Of a stretch of DNA of 13,607 bases, positions 7,233 through 13,607 are shown piece after piece. The stretch spans positions 1 through 13,607 of the forward strand of contig CAVKHV010000041.1 in the NCBI GenBank assembly GCA_963656085.1, given 5' to 3'. A model generated the notes under the pieces. The model was not told where the DNA came from, ran no database searches, and saw nothing but the letters and a program-made list of their open reading frames with translations. The position numbers were made by a program, and so were the translations under genes. Within the stretch, counting starts at the first letter, position 1. Each line of letters opens with the position of its first letter. The stretch is from CAVALG01 sp963656085 (GTDB lineage Bacteria > Bacillota > Clostridia > Oscillospirales > Acutalibacteraceae).

Positions 7233-8548
7233 TAGAAAAGGTTATTTCCGCCATAGAGCGGTACAGTATGTTAGACGGCGCAGACGAAGTTACCGCAGCG
7301 GTATCGGGCGGAGCGGATTCGATGTGTCTGCTTTATATTTTGAACGATATAAAATCACGGTTTGGATTCAAACTTACCGCCGCGCATCTGAACCACGGTA
7401 TTCGCGGTGAAGAAGCGGATCGCGACGAGCGGTTTGTGAAGGACGAATGTGAAAAATTGGGAGTTGAACTTTTTTGCGAACGTTTGCCGATACCGCAAAT
7501 AGCGAGGGACGCAGGCAAAAGTCTGGAACTTGCCGCACGTGAGGAAAGATATAAATTTTTCTCGCGGGTTGCGAATGGTGTCGTTGCAACGGCGCACACG
7601 GCAAGTGACAATGCCGAAACAATGGTAATGAATATGGTGCGGGGCGCGTCGCTGAAGGGGTTGTGCGGCATTCCTAAAGTCAGGGGCTGCGTAATTCGTC
7701 CGCTTATTTTTTGCACCCGCGAAGAAATCGAAGATTACTGCCGCAAGAACGGTATATCTTACTGCACCGATTCCACCAATGCCGATATTTATTATTCGCG
7801 CAACCGTATACGAAAACTGATAATACCGCAACTTAAAGAACTCAACCCGAATCTGGAAAATACTCTTTCGGCGGAGGCGGAACTGAATTCTGCGGATGAG
7901 GATTATATGCAAGGAATTGCCGCGCGTGAATACGGCGGTGTTTTATCGTCGGGTTCGCTTGATATTTTAAAACTTCAAAAGTTTCATAGGGCAATACGCG
8001 GCAGGGTCCTGACGATGTATTATAAATCGGAAGTCAATTGCGACGCCGAGAAACATTTTATTGATAAAATGGACGCTTTATGTTTTAAACCCGGCAGAAC
8101 AGGGCTTAAAAACGGCTGCTTTGCCGTCAGTTCCGGCGGCAGGCTTAAAATCATTAAAGAAACCGAAGACAGCGGCAAAATATCGTACGGGCTTGACCTT
8201 GAAAACGGTGTTTTTGAATGCCCTGCGTTAAAAATATTGCCCGTTAAAGGAAAAGTTAACAAAATGTTATTAAAAAATGTTTTTGACTGTGATAAAATCA
8301 TTGGTAATCTAACAGTCAGAACACGCAAAACGGGCGATAAAATAAAGTTATCCGGCCGGAACTGTACAAAAAGTGTTAAAAAATTATTTATTGACGAAAA
8401 AATTCCGGTATTCGAAAGGGATAAGATTTTGTTGCTTTGTGACCGGGACGGTGTTATTTGGATTGAACGGTTCGGCATAAGCGAACGGGTCAAGCCGGAC
8501 TGCAATTCAAAGAACCTGTTTACAGTTAAAACCATTGAGGAGTGTTAG
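7229..8548 (+). CDS. tilS: tRNA(Ile)-lysidine synthetase TilS
   Basis: A 439-residue N-type ATP pyrophosphatase that adds lysine to C34 of the tRNA-Ile CAU anticodon, converting it to read AUA; it is essential in most bacteria. The PP-loop SGGADSM is at 26-32, the family motif AHLNHGIRGEEADRDE at 52-67, TAHTASDNAETMVMNMVRGA at 121-140 and DSTNADIYYSRNRIR at 181-195. A divergent middle domain leads to the TilS C-terminal domain, seen from RKTGDKIKLSGRNCTKSVKK to IPVFERDKI and WIERFGISERVK. The ATG overlaps the dnaB stop. hpt and ftsH follow, the classic Firmicutes order. Confidence 0.95.
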   Translation: MIEKVISAIERYSMLDGADEVTAAVSGGADSMCLLYILNDIKSRFGFKLTAAHLNHGIRGEEADRDERFVKDECEKLGVELFCERLPIPQIARDAGKSLELAAREERYKFFSRVANGVVATAHTASDNAETMVMNMVRGASLKGLCGIPKVRGCVIRPLIFCTREEIEDYCRKNGISYCTDSTNADIYYSRNRIRKLIIPQLKELNPNLENTLSAEAELNSADEDYMQGIAAREYGGVLSSGSLDILKLQKFHRAIRGRVLTMYYKSEVNCDAEKHFIDKMDALCFKPGRTGLKNGCFAVSSGGRLKIIKETEDSGKISYGLDLENGVFECPALKILPVKGKVNKMLLKNVFDCDKIIGNLTVRTRKTGDKIKLSGRNCTKSVKKLFIDEKIPVFERDKILLLCDRDGVIWIERFGISERVKPDCNSKNLFTVKTIEEC

Positions 8549-8550
8549 AG

Positions 8551-9093
8551 TTGGAAATGTACAAAGACCTTGAAAAAATTTTGCTTAACGAAGATGAGAT
8601 TTCTGAAATAATCAAGCGCCTCGGCAAAGAGATAACCAAAGATTATAAGGGTAAAAACCTTTTGCTTGTAAGCGTTTTACGCGGCGCGGTCGTATTTTTG
8701 ACCGATCTTATGCGTGCTATTGACCTTCCGCTGGAAATTGATTTTATGGCTGCTTCATCATACGGTAAAAGCACGGCTACAAGCGGAGTTGTAAAGGTAA
8801 AACTTGACATCGCCGAGGATCTTTCGGGTTATGATGTTCTGATAGTTGAAGATATACTGGATTCCGGCGTTACGCTTTCAAAAATAACAAGTATGTTGGA
8901 AAGCCGCGGTGCGAACAGTGTTCGCATATGCACATTTCTTGATAAACCCGAACGCCATATCGCAAATATAAAAGCCGACTATGTAGGAAGCGTTGTGCCT
9001 AACGAATTTGTGGTGGGATACGGTCTTGACTATGCGGATAAATACAGAAATCTGCCTGTATTGGGTGTCTTAAAAAGGGAAATATACGAATAA
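8551..9093 (+). CDS. hpt: Hypoxanthine (-guanine) phosphoribosyltransferase
   Basis: A 180-residue purine salvage enzyme that joins hypoxanthine or guanine to PRPP, giving IMP or GMP. The PRPP-binding motif is VLIVEDILDSGVTL. SVLRGAVVFLTDL is the early loop, SSYG the flexible catalytic loop and VGYGLDYADKYRNLP the base-binding end. GAGGAG (8537-8542) lies 8 nt before TTG at 8551, which I take as the start. ATG at 8557 is an alternative with a long 14-nt spacing, and GTG at 8542 overlaps the binding site. It begins 2 bp after the tilS stop. In Bacillus the Hpt and TilS neighbours are reported to influence ftsH expression; that is background, not visible here. Confidence 0.95.
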   Translation: MEMYKDLEKILLNEDEISEIIKRLGKEITKDYKGKNLLLVSVLRGAVVFLTDLMRAIDLPLEIDFMAASSYGKSTATSGVVKVKLDIAEDLSGYDVLIVEDILDSGVTLSKITSMLESRGANSVRICTFLDKPERHIANIKADYVGSVVPNEFVVGYGLDYADKYRNLPVLGVLKREIYE

Positions 9094-9120
9094 GCCGATT
9101 TGAAAGGAGCCTGACTTTAA

Positions 9121-10968
9121 TTGAATAAAAATCTTAAAAATGTTCTGCTTTATATCGGTATACCGGCTATTTTGATCATTGCTGTAATGATCGGCTTGTC
9201 GGCAACGCAGAAAAAAAGCAGTATGAAGTATTACGAAATCGTTGATATGATAAAAAACAACGAGATTTCGGCATATCAGTTGAATCTTTACAGCGGTGAA
9301 CTGCAATACACCAAAAGATCCGACAACAAGGAATACCGCTACAATGTTGCCAACGCCGATATTTTTTACAACGACGTGAACGACTTTGTTCTTAAGCATA
9401 ACGAAGAAGCGAAATCCGAAAAGGATATGATAAAGCAGGATTACAAGAGCGGCGGTGAGGCTTCCTGGATAATGAGTATTCTGCCGACGCTGCTTATGAT
9501 TGCCGCACTGGTATTCGTTTGGATATTTATGATGAAACGCTTTAACTCCGGGATGGGGACGGATAAGACCTTCTCATTCGGGAAAGTTAAAGTGAAACCA
9601 AATGATAATAAAAAAACGACTTTTTCCGACGTGGCAGGTGCGGAAGAAGAAAAAGAGGAAATGAAAGAATTGGTGGATTTCTTAAAGGATCCCCAAAGGT
9701 TCAACGAACTCGGCGCACGTATACCTAAAGGCGTTTTGCTTGTGGGCCCTCCCGGAACGGGTAAAACCTTACTTGCGCGCGCGGTTGCGGGCGAAGCAGG
9801 CGTTCCTTTCTTTTCAATTTCGGGTTCCGACTTTGTTGAAATGTTTGTGGGCGTCGGTGCGTCAAGGGTGCGTGACCTTTTTGAGCAGGCCAAGAAGAAT
9901 TCACCTTCAATTATATTTATTGATGAAATCGACGCTGTCGGCAGGCAGAGGGGTGCAGGCCTCGGCGGCGGTCACGATGAACGCGAGCAGACCCTGAACC
10001 AGTTGCTTGTTGAAATGGACGGTTTCGGTAAAAATGAAGGCGTTATAGTTATAGCGGCAACCAACCGCCCAGATATACTTGACAAAGCGCTTTTGCGCCC
10101 CGGTCGATTTGACCGTCAGATAACCGTAAACTACCCCGATGTAAAGGGCAGGGAAGAAATACTTAAGGTGCATGCACGAGGTAAGCCGCTGGCACCGGAT
10201 GTGAGCCTTAAAACAATTGCCCAATCCACCGCCGGATTCACGGGTGCAGACCTTGAAAATCTTTTGAACGAGGCGGCGCTTTTAACGGCAAGAAGCGGTC
10301 TTAAAGCAATTACGCAACCGATAGTTGAAGAAGCGACCCTTAAAGTTATAGGCGGACCCGAAAAGAAAAGTTGGGTGCTTAAAGATAAAGAAAAGGTTAA
10401 CACCGCATATCACGAGGCGGGTCACGCCATTACGGGATACTATCTTCCGACGCAGGATGAAGTTCACTATATAACCATAATTCCGCGCGGACGCGCTTTG
10501 GGCATGACGGTTGCTTTACCGAGCGAAGATAAATTTTCCAAGTATAAGACCGAAATGGAAGAAGAAATTGTTATGCTGCTCGGCGGACGTATTGCCGAAA
10601 GCCTTTGCAACAGCGATATTTCAACCGGCGCTTCCAACGATATTGAGCGTGCTACCAAGATTGCACGCGATATGGTTGTGAAGTACGGTATGAGCAAAGA
10701 TTTGGGACCGATACTTTACGGAAACAGCAACGACGAAGTGTTCTTAGGCAGAGATTACGGTCACGTTCAGAATTGTTCCGAGAGTGTTAATTCCCGCATT
10801 GACGCGGAGATTCACCGTATTGTTGAGGATGCGTACAAGAGGGGCGAAGAAATACTCAAAACCCATATCGACAAACTCCACGCGGTGGCGAAAGCCTTGT
10901 TTGAACACGAAAAGATAGATGCCGAAACATTTAAAAATATTATGGAAGGCAAGTCTTACGAGGTTTGA
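9121..10968 (+). CDS. ftsH: ATP-dependent zinc metalloprotease FtsH
   Basis: A 615-residue membrane-anchored AAA+ protease that extracts and degrades misfolded membrane proteins and some cytosolic regulators. Helix 1 spans about 8-27, an extracytoplasmic domain about 30-113, and helix 2 about 115-137. The AAA module has Walker A GPPGTGKT (209-216), the pore motif MFVGVG (241-246), Walker B IIFIDE (264-269) and the second region of homology RPGRFDR (326-332). The protease has HEAGH (431-435) with the third zinc ligand D507 in ASNDIERAT. It lacks the long acidic C-terminal tail of some orthologues. The start is TTG at 9121, 11 nt after AAAGGAG (9103-9109); no in-frame ATG gives the full first membrane helix. 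Confidence 0.97.
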   Translation: MNKNLKNVLLYIGIPAILIIAVMIGLSATQKKSSMKYYEIVDMIKNNEISAYQLNLYSGELQYTKRSDNKEYRYNVANADIFYNDVNDFVLKHNEEAKSEKDMIKQDYKSGGEASWIMSILPTLLMIAALVFVWIFMMKRFNSGMGTDKTFSFGKVKVKPNDNKKTTFSDVAGAEEEKEEMKELVDFLKDPQRFNELGARIPKGVLLVGPPGTGKTLLARAVAGEAGVPFFSISGSDFVEMFVGVGASRVRDLFEQAKKNSPSIIFIDEIDAVGRQRGAGLGGGHDEREQTLNQLLVEMDGFGKNEGVIVIAATNRPDILDKALLRPGRFDRQITVNYPDVKGREEILKVHARGKPLAPDVSLKTIAQSTAGFTGADLENLLNEAALLTARSGLKAITQPIVEEATLKVIGGPEKKSWVLKDKEKVNTAYHEAGHAITGYYLPTQDEVHYITIIPRGRALGMTVALPSEDKFSKYKTEMEEEIVMLLGGRIAESLCNSDISTGASNDIERATKIARDMVVKYGMSKDLGPILYGNSNDEVFLGRDYGHVQNCSESVNSRIDAEIHRIVEDAYKRGEEILKTHIDKLHAVAKALFEHEKIDAETFKNIMEGKSYEV

Positions 10969-10991
10969 TTTTTGCATAGTTTATATAAAGT

Positions 10992-11041
10992 AAACATCAG
11001 CGCCGTTGTGCTTAAAGGCACAACGGCGCTGAAAGATGTTT
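10992..11041. terminator. Bidirectional hairpin terminator between convergent genes
   Basis: CAGCGCCGTTGTGC (10998-11011) pairs perfectly over 14 bp with 11018-11031 around the loop TTAAAG. The stem can be extended by AAACAT/ATGTTT (10992-10997 with 11036-11041) past a 4-nt bulge. It lies between ftsH and the minus-strand gene, and its outer right arm overlaps that gene's stop codon. T-tracts are weak on both sides (TTTACTTTATAT on the minus-strand side), so it may act as much in 3'-end protection as in termination. Confidence 0.8.
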
Positions 11042-11909
11042 AACCTCTTTGCCTGTTATCATCCCGGTTGTTACAGCAACCGTCCGTTCCGTTTTCCGCC
11101 GCTGCGGCTGCACAACCGCAACCGCCTATGTTGCTCGGCCTCGGCGGGAAGAAATCATCGGTCGGGAATTTAATACGCCTGAACGCGTCGCAGGGTTCGT
11201 CGGTCATATTAGCGCATTGTTTTTCGGGTATACAGAAATCGTATACCGGTATAAGCATTTGAACGTTACGTATTAACTGAACGATGCTGAAAAGTCCCAG
11301 CGTGACATAAACTGTCGGTGAACCGGCCGGCAAACCGGTTACAACACTGCCGCCTAAGCGTTCCTGCAATCCTGCGGGGATGCAGCCGATTCCTTCAAAG
11401 CAATCCCTTAACTCGCATATTTTTGCGGCGAGGGGAATCGGGTCGACGCATTGTACGGAACAACGGGGGCAGTTGGAAGTCGGTATTGTGGTTCCGCTGC
11501 ATTCTTCCTCTAATGTACATATATTTGAAAATGTTTTAACGCTTCCTTCGCTTCCGTATAAGATCACTTTTTTCTCGTAAAAAGTGATGCCGTGTATGGT
11601 TTGCGGGCAGGTTTTAGGTGCGGTGAACACATCAAACTCAACAAGGAAAAAGAAGGTCAGGTCGCAAGAATAGAACCCGCGGTTGAATGATACCGGTTCA
11701 ACATTTACATATACGTTTGACACCTCTGCGTTCTTTACCCTTACGCTTAATGCGCTGCCGATAATTTGTTGGTCTTCTTCCGTAAAATAGCATCTTAAAT
11801 CCTCAAGGCAATCACGATCACAGCAAGAGTCATAAACTCTGCCGGCGTCTATACAGCACGCCTCTTTAAACGAGGTTGAAGGTGATTCGCAGTTATTTAT
11901 TTCTGTCAT
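11040..11909 (-). CDS. Cysteine-rich conserved-looking protein of unknown function (possible spore or cell-surface protein)
   Basis: A 289-residue protein with 24 cysteines (about 8%) that I cannot assign a name. It begins with a cysteine cluster (C7, C18, C19, C29, C30, C34, C40) around RVYDSCCDRDCLEDLRCYF. A beta-rich stretch follows (about 52-125, with VNVEPVSFNRGFYSCDLTFF and VILYGSEGSVK), then a CxxC-like group (CPRCSVQC, 147-154), and finally a low-complexity tail with CGCAAAAA (264-271) and CCNNRDDN (278-285). There is no signal peptide or transmembrane helix. I recall related sequences as conserved hypotheticals in Clostridia. Cys-Cys pairs and a lack of secretion signals are also typical of spore coat proteins, so a coat role is a reasonable but unproven guess. 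The start is supported by a GGGGG run (11922-11926) 12 nt upstream. Its own promoter is likely at 12020-12048. Confidence 0.85.
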   Translation of the reverse strand: MTEINNCESPSTSFKEACCIDAGRVYDSCCDRDCLEDLRCYFTEEDQQIIGSALSVRVKNAEVSNVYVNVEPVSFNRGFYSCDLTFFFLVEFDVFTAPKTCPQTIHGITFYEKKVILYGSEGSVKTFSNICTLEEECSGTTIPTSNCPRCSVQCVDPIPLAAKICELRDCFEGIGCIPAGLQERLGGSVVTGLPAGSPTVYVTLGLFSIVQLIRNVQMLIPVYDFCIPEKQCANMTDEPCDAFRRIKFPTDDFFPPRPSNIGGCGCAAAAAENGTDGCCNNRDDNRQRG

Positions 11910-12019
11910 ATTATTTTATTTCCCCCTTATAAAAAATTTGAAGTTCAACAAAGGGTTTTGCCCGCAAATCGGGAAGTTGTATTTTTGTCGCCGCTTGCCT
12001 GAAACTCTTTTGTTAAACT

Positions 12020-12048
12020 TCTATAATATTTTATTCCGTTTTGCACAA
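12020..12048 (-). promoter_or_regulatory. Candidate promoter of the cysteine-rich gene
   Basis: On the minus strand TTGTGC (12048-12043) and TATAGA (12025-12020) are 17 nt apart, a moderate sigma-A match. The leader would be about 105 nt. I searched this spacer by eye for sigma-E, G and K type boxes, as expected if the gene were spore-specific, and found none convincing. Confidence 0.4.
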
Positions 12049-12063
12049 AAAGTTACGAAACCG

Positions 12064-12080
12064 CAGATTTTAATAATCTG
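12064..12080. other. Small inverted repeat in the divergent spacer
   Basis: CAGATT (12064-12069) and AATCTG (12075-12080) flank TTAAT. It sits between the two divergent candidate promoters, just upstream of the uppP -35 box, where a regulator could bind. The 11910-12161 spacer holds, besides this, the two promoters and a minor CCCG/CGGG repeat (11961-11973). Confidence 0.3.
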
Positions 12081-12081
12081 A

Positions 12082-12110
12082 TTGTATATTTTTTGTTTTT
12101 ATGTTAAACT
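12082..12110 (+). promoter_or_regulatory. Candidate promoter of uppP
   Basis: TTGTAT (12082-12087) and TAAACT (12105-12110) have a 17-nt spacing in an AT-rich context. The transcript would start near 12117, about 45 nt before the gene. The match is moderate, but it is the best upstream of uppP. Confidence 0.45.
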
Positions 12111-12161
12111 AAAAGAAATGTTCTGCGTATAATTAACAGAACCTTATCGGGAGATGATGAT

Positions 12162-13001
12162 TTGTTTATTCTTAATATCATTAAATCAATAGTTTTGGGA
12201 ATAGTTGAGGGTATAACCGAGTGGTTGCCTATATCAAGCACGGGGCATATGATACTGTTTGATGAATTTTTGGGACTCAATATGTCGAAAGACTTTAAGG
12301 AAATGTTCCTTGTTGTTATACAGCTCGGCGCAATTCTTGCGGTTGTTATACTGTTCTGGGGGAAACTGTGGCCGTTTTCGCGCAAAAAAACGCCGCAGCA
12401 GCGCAAAAACATTTGGCTTACGTGGTTAAAGGTGTTGATTGCAAGCATACCTGCGGGTATAGTCGGATTTGCGTTTGACAGCAAAATTGATGAAATGCTG
12501 ACGGGGGATTTTCGGGTTATAATTGTATCCGCGGCGCTTATTTTTTACGGTATTTGTTTTATTCTTGTAGAGAATGTTGCCAAAAAACCGACAATCCGCA
12601 GAAGCGAAAATATCGGGTATAAAACCGCGCTGTATATGGGACTTTTTCAGACGTTGGCGCTCGTTCCCGGCACATCGCGTTCCGGTGCTACCATAATCGG
12701 CGCAATGCTTATCGGCTGCTCGCGCGTTGCAGCGGCGGAATTCTCGTTCTATATGTCAATTCCGGCGATGTTCGGCGGCAGCGGCGTGAAGGTGCTTAAA
12801 TATTTCGCAAAGGGAAACACATTTTCCGCTGAGGAATTTGCCGTTCTTGCGGTCGGTACGGTTGTGGCTTTTGTTGTATCGCTTATTTGTATAAAATTCC
12901 TTATGAATTATATAAAAAAGCACGATTTCAAGGTTTTCGGCTGGTACAGAATTGCGCTCGGCGCACTGCTTCTGCTGCTTGTGCTTACTAAGGTTATTTG
13001 A
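12162..13001 (+). CDS. uppP: Undecaprenyl-diphosphatase UppP (BacA)
   Basis: A 279-residue polytopic membrane enzyme that dephosphorylates undecaprenyl pyrophosphate, recycling the lipid carrier for peptidoglycan and other wall polymers and giving background bacitracin resistance. The first catalytic region is EGITEWLPISSTGH (16-29: E16, E20, H29). The second is PGTSRSGAT (169-177) with the essential serine/arginine set. Several hydrophobic helices (roughly 46-66, 88-104, 117-136, 152-168, 225-249, 260-278) fit the family's inverted-repeat topology. The start is TTG at 12162, preceded by GGGAG (12149-12153) at 8 nt. It is transcribed alone, between its own promoter and a hairpin terminator. 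Confidence 0.96.
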   Translation: MFILNIIKSIVLGIVEGITEWLPISSTGHMILFDEFLGLNMSKDFKEMFLVVIQLGAILAVVILFWGKLWPFSRKKTPQQRKNIWLTWLKVLIASIPAGIVGFAFDSKIDEMLTGDFRVIIVSAALIFYGICFILVENVAKKPTIRRSENIGYKTALYMGLFQTLALVPGTSRSGATIIGAMLIGCSRVAAAEFSFYMSIPAMFGGSGVKVLKYFAKGNTFSAEEFAVLAVGTVVAFVVSLICIKFLMNYIKKHDFKVFGWYRIALGALLLLLVLTKVI

Positions 13002-13026
13002 TGAATACATATAATATATGCGTTAA

Positions 13027-13054
13027 GAAAACCGAGCCGCAAGGCTCGGCTTTC
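13027..13054. terminator. Intrinsic terminator, bidirectional
   Basis: CCGAGCC (13032-13038) pairs with GGCTCGG (13043-13049) around a GCAA tetraloop, extended after one mismatch by GAAA/TTTC (13027-13030 with 13051-13054). The plus-strand tail CTTTCTG is short. The minus-strand tail TTTTCTTAA is better, so it can stop both uppP and the leftward acetyltransferase fragment. Confidence 0.8.
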
Positions 13055-13068
13055 TGCGTTATCCGCTC

Positions 13069-13344
13069 TTAATCCAAGGCTTTTTCAAGTTTAATTCCGC
13101 TGTAGTTTCCCTCGCGGAATTTGCCCGTTTTCAAGCACCCTAAAGATTTATAATATTTTATTAAGAACAGGTTGTCATCTGCGCAGTCAAGCCGCAGGCG
13201 TTTTATGCCGTTTGCGGTTGCCGCTCTTTCTGTTTCCGCAAGAATTATTTTGCCGGCGCTCTTTGCGGAACAGGAAGTAACAAGGTTGTGGATATAGTAA
13301 GCGGATTTTTCGGGCGCGCCGTAATAGATATGTTGAGGACGAGA
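13069..13344 (-). pseudogene. GNAT acetyltransferase, C-terminal fragment only
   Basis: Reading leftward, the open frame from 13344 to the TAA at 13071-13069 gives 91 residues that match the second half of a GNAT N-acetyltransferase. SAYYIHNLVTS is the beta-4 strand, SAKSAGKIILAETE is the weakened acetyl-CoA loop and helix (the usual GxG is reduced), and RLRLDCADDNLFLIKYYKSLGC is the typical beta-5/alpha-4 end, closing with SGIKLEKALD. The N-terminal half is absent: an in-frame TAG lies at 13347-13345, and the sequence beyond looks coding on the other strand. Homology probably stops near 13330. The gene was therefore broken by rearrangement or insertion. The original substrate is unknown. Confidence 0.7.
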
Positions 13345-13532
13345 CTAAAATTCTGCAGCAATTAGGCTTGGAAAAACCGGGCGCCCGATATCACAAAGAA
13401 ATCTCATTTGACGAGGATATTGAAATGCCAACGCTTACAGGGTCAGTCAAGCAACAAATCGGATTTGTGAGATGCGTGAATTCCCAAAGTAAATTCCACT
13501 GTGGAATTTACTTTGGGAATTCACTCTTTTAG
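13326..13532 (+). pseudogene. Orphan coding fragment, possibly a transposase C-terminal remnant
   Basis: A plus-strand frame ending at the TAG 13530-13532 reads RYVEDETKILQQLGLEKPGA, then RYHKEISFDEDIEMPTLTGS and VKQQIGFVRC, before running into the long palindrome. The composition is that of a real protein and the style reminds me of transposase tails, but I cannot name a family and no DDE or HUH motif is visible in so short a piece. It has no start of its own, because upstream codons are antisense to the GNAT fragment. Its junction with that fragment lies around 13325-13345. Confidence 0.35.
13476..13524. repeat. Perfect 49-bp palindrome (24-bp arms, 1-nt centre)
   Basis: 13476-13499 and 13501-13524 are exact reverse complements around T13500. 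The arms begin GTGAATTCCC and end AAATTCCAC. TCTTTT follows, so on the plus strand it resembles a very strong terminator. It can also extrude as a cruciform. It could be an element end, an insulating terminator, or two fused inverted ends. Confidence 0.9.
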
Positions 13533-13560
13533 CTTTCCTAGCGTTTTTTTGAAAAAAATC

Positions 13561-13590
13561 TTGACTTTTTGAAAATGAATGTGCTAAAAT
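13561..13590 (+). promoter_or_regulatory. Strong outward promoter at the right edge
   Basis: TTGACT (13561-13566) and TAAAAT (13585-13590) are 18 nt apart, with TG at 13582-13583 giving an extended -10. The DNA around it (13533-13607) is distinctly AT-rich and has no gene. Transcription would start near 13597 and run out of the window, so the gene it drives cannot be seen. Confidence 0.65.
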
Positions 13591-13607
13591 ATGTACCGAT
13601 AAAAATA

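Noticed and set aside
7355..7912. Long minus-strand open frame (185 codons) opposite tilS
   Set aside because: It lies opposite the conserved PP-loop domain, has no ribosome binding site and no recognisable motif.
11910..12161. Sporulation sigma-factor promoter for the cysteine-rich gene
   Set aside because: No sigma-E, sigma-G or sigma-K pair of boxes with correct spacing was found by eye; only a moderate sigma-A-like promoter fits.

Overview
The window reads as chromosomal DNA of a low-to-mid GC Gram-positive anaerobe of the class Clostridia, probably an Oscillospirales-type gut bacterium (inferred; no marker here fixes the genus). Supports are the gene order RNase J - GdpP - L9 - DnaB followed by TilS - Hpt - FtsH, strong GGAGG-type ribosome binding sites, sigma-A type promoters, frequent TTG starts and a clostridial-style cysteine-rich protein. 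It is mostly housekeeping DNA with repetitive or mobile-looking DNA at both ends.

Left edge (1-321): no complete gene. It holds two adjacent inverted repeats, a third small inverted repeat and an eight-unit 7-bp tandem array. A short open frame (252-416) may be the tail of a broken gene, and it overlaps the promoter and start of the next gene. Positions 385-1056 encode a cytoplasmic CE4-type polysaccharide deacetylase family protein with its own promoter.

Core (1180-11041): a near-consensus promoter opens a seven-gene unidirectional run: ribonuclease J, the c-di-AMP phosphodiesterase GdpP, ribosomal protein L9, replicative helicase DnaB, tRNA-Ile lysidine synthase TilS, hypoxanthine phosphoribosyltransferase Hpt, and the membrane protease FtsH. 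Gaps are short (a 4-bp overlap for dnaB/tilS, 6 bp for gdpP/rplI, 2 bp for tilS/hpt). The exception is the 177-nt RNase J-gdpP gap, which has two foldable elements whose loops are complementary. The run couples mRNA decay, c-di-AMP turnover, translation, replication, tRNA modification, purine salvage and membrane proteolysis. It ends at a long hairpin shared with a convergent gene.

Right part: the convergent minus-strand gene (11040-11909) encodes a 289-residue protein with 24 cysteines and no assigned function. A divergent spacer with promoters for both directions leads to uppP (12162-13001), undecaprenyl-diphosphatase, and a hairpin terminator. Beyond it lies the C-terminal part of a GNAT acetyltransferase on the minus strand. 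It is cut off near 13330-13344 and abuts a plus-strand open frame that looks like a transposase tail, a perfect 24-bp-arm palindrome, and a strong promoter pointing out of the window.

I found no CRISPR array, tRNA, rRNA or recognised defence system. The items most worth a second look are the RNase J-gdpP intergenic RNA, the cysteine-rich protein and the rearranged right edge.
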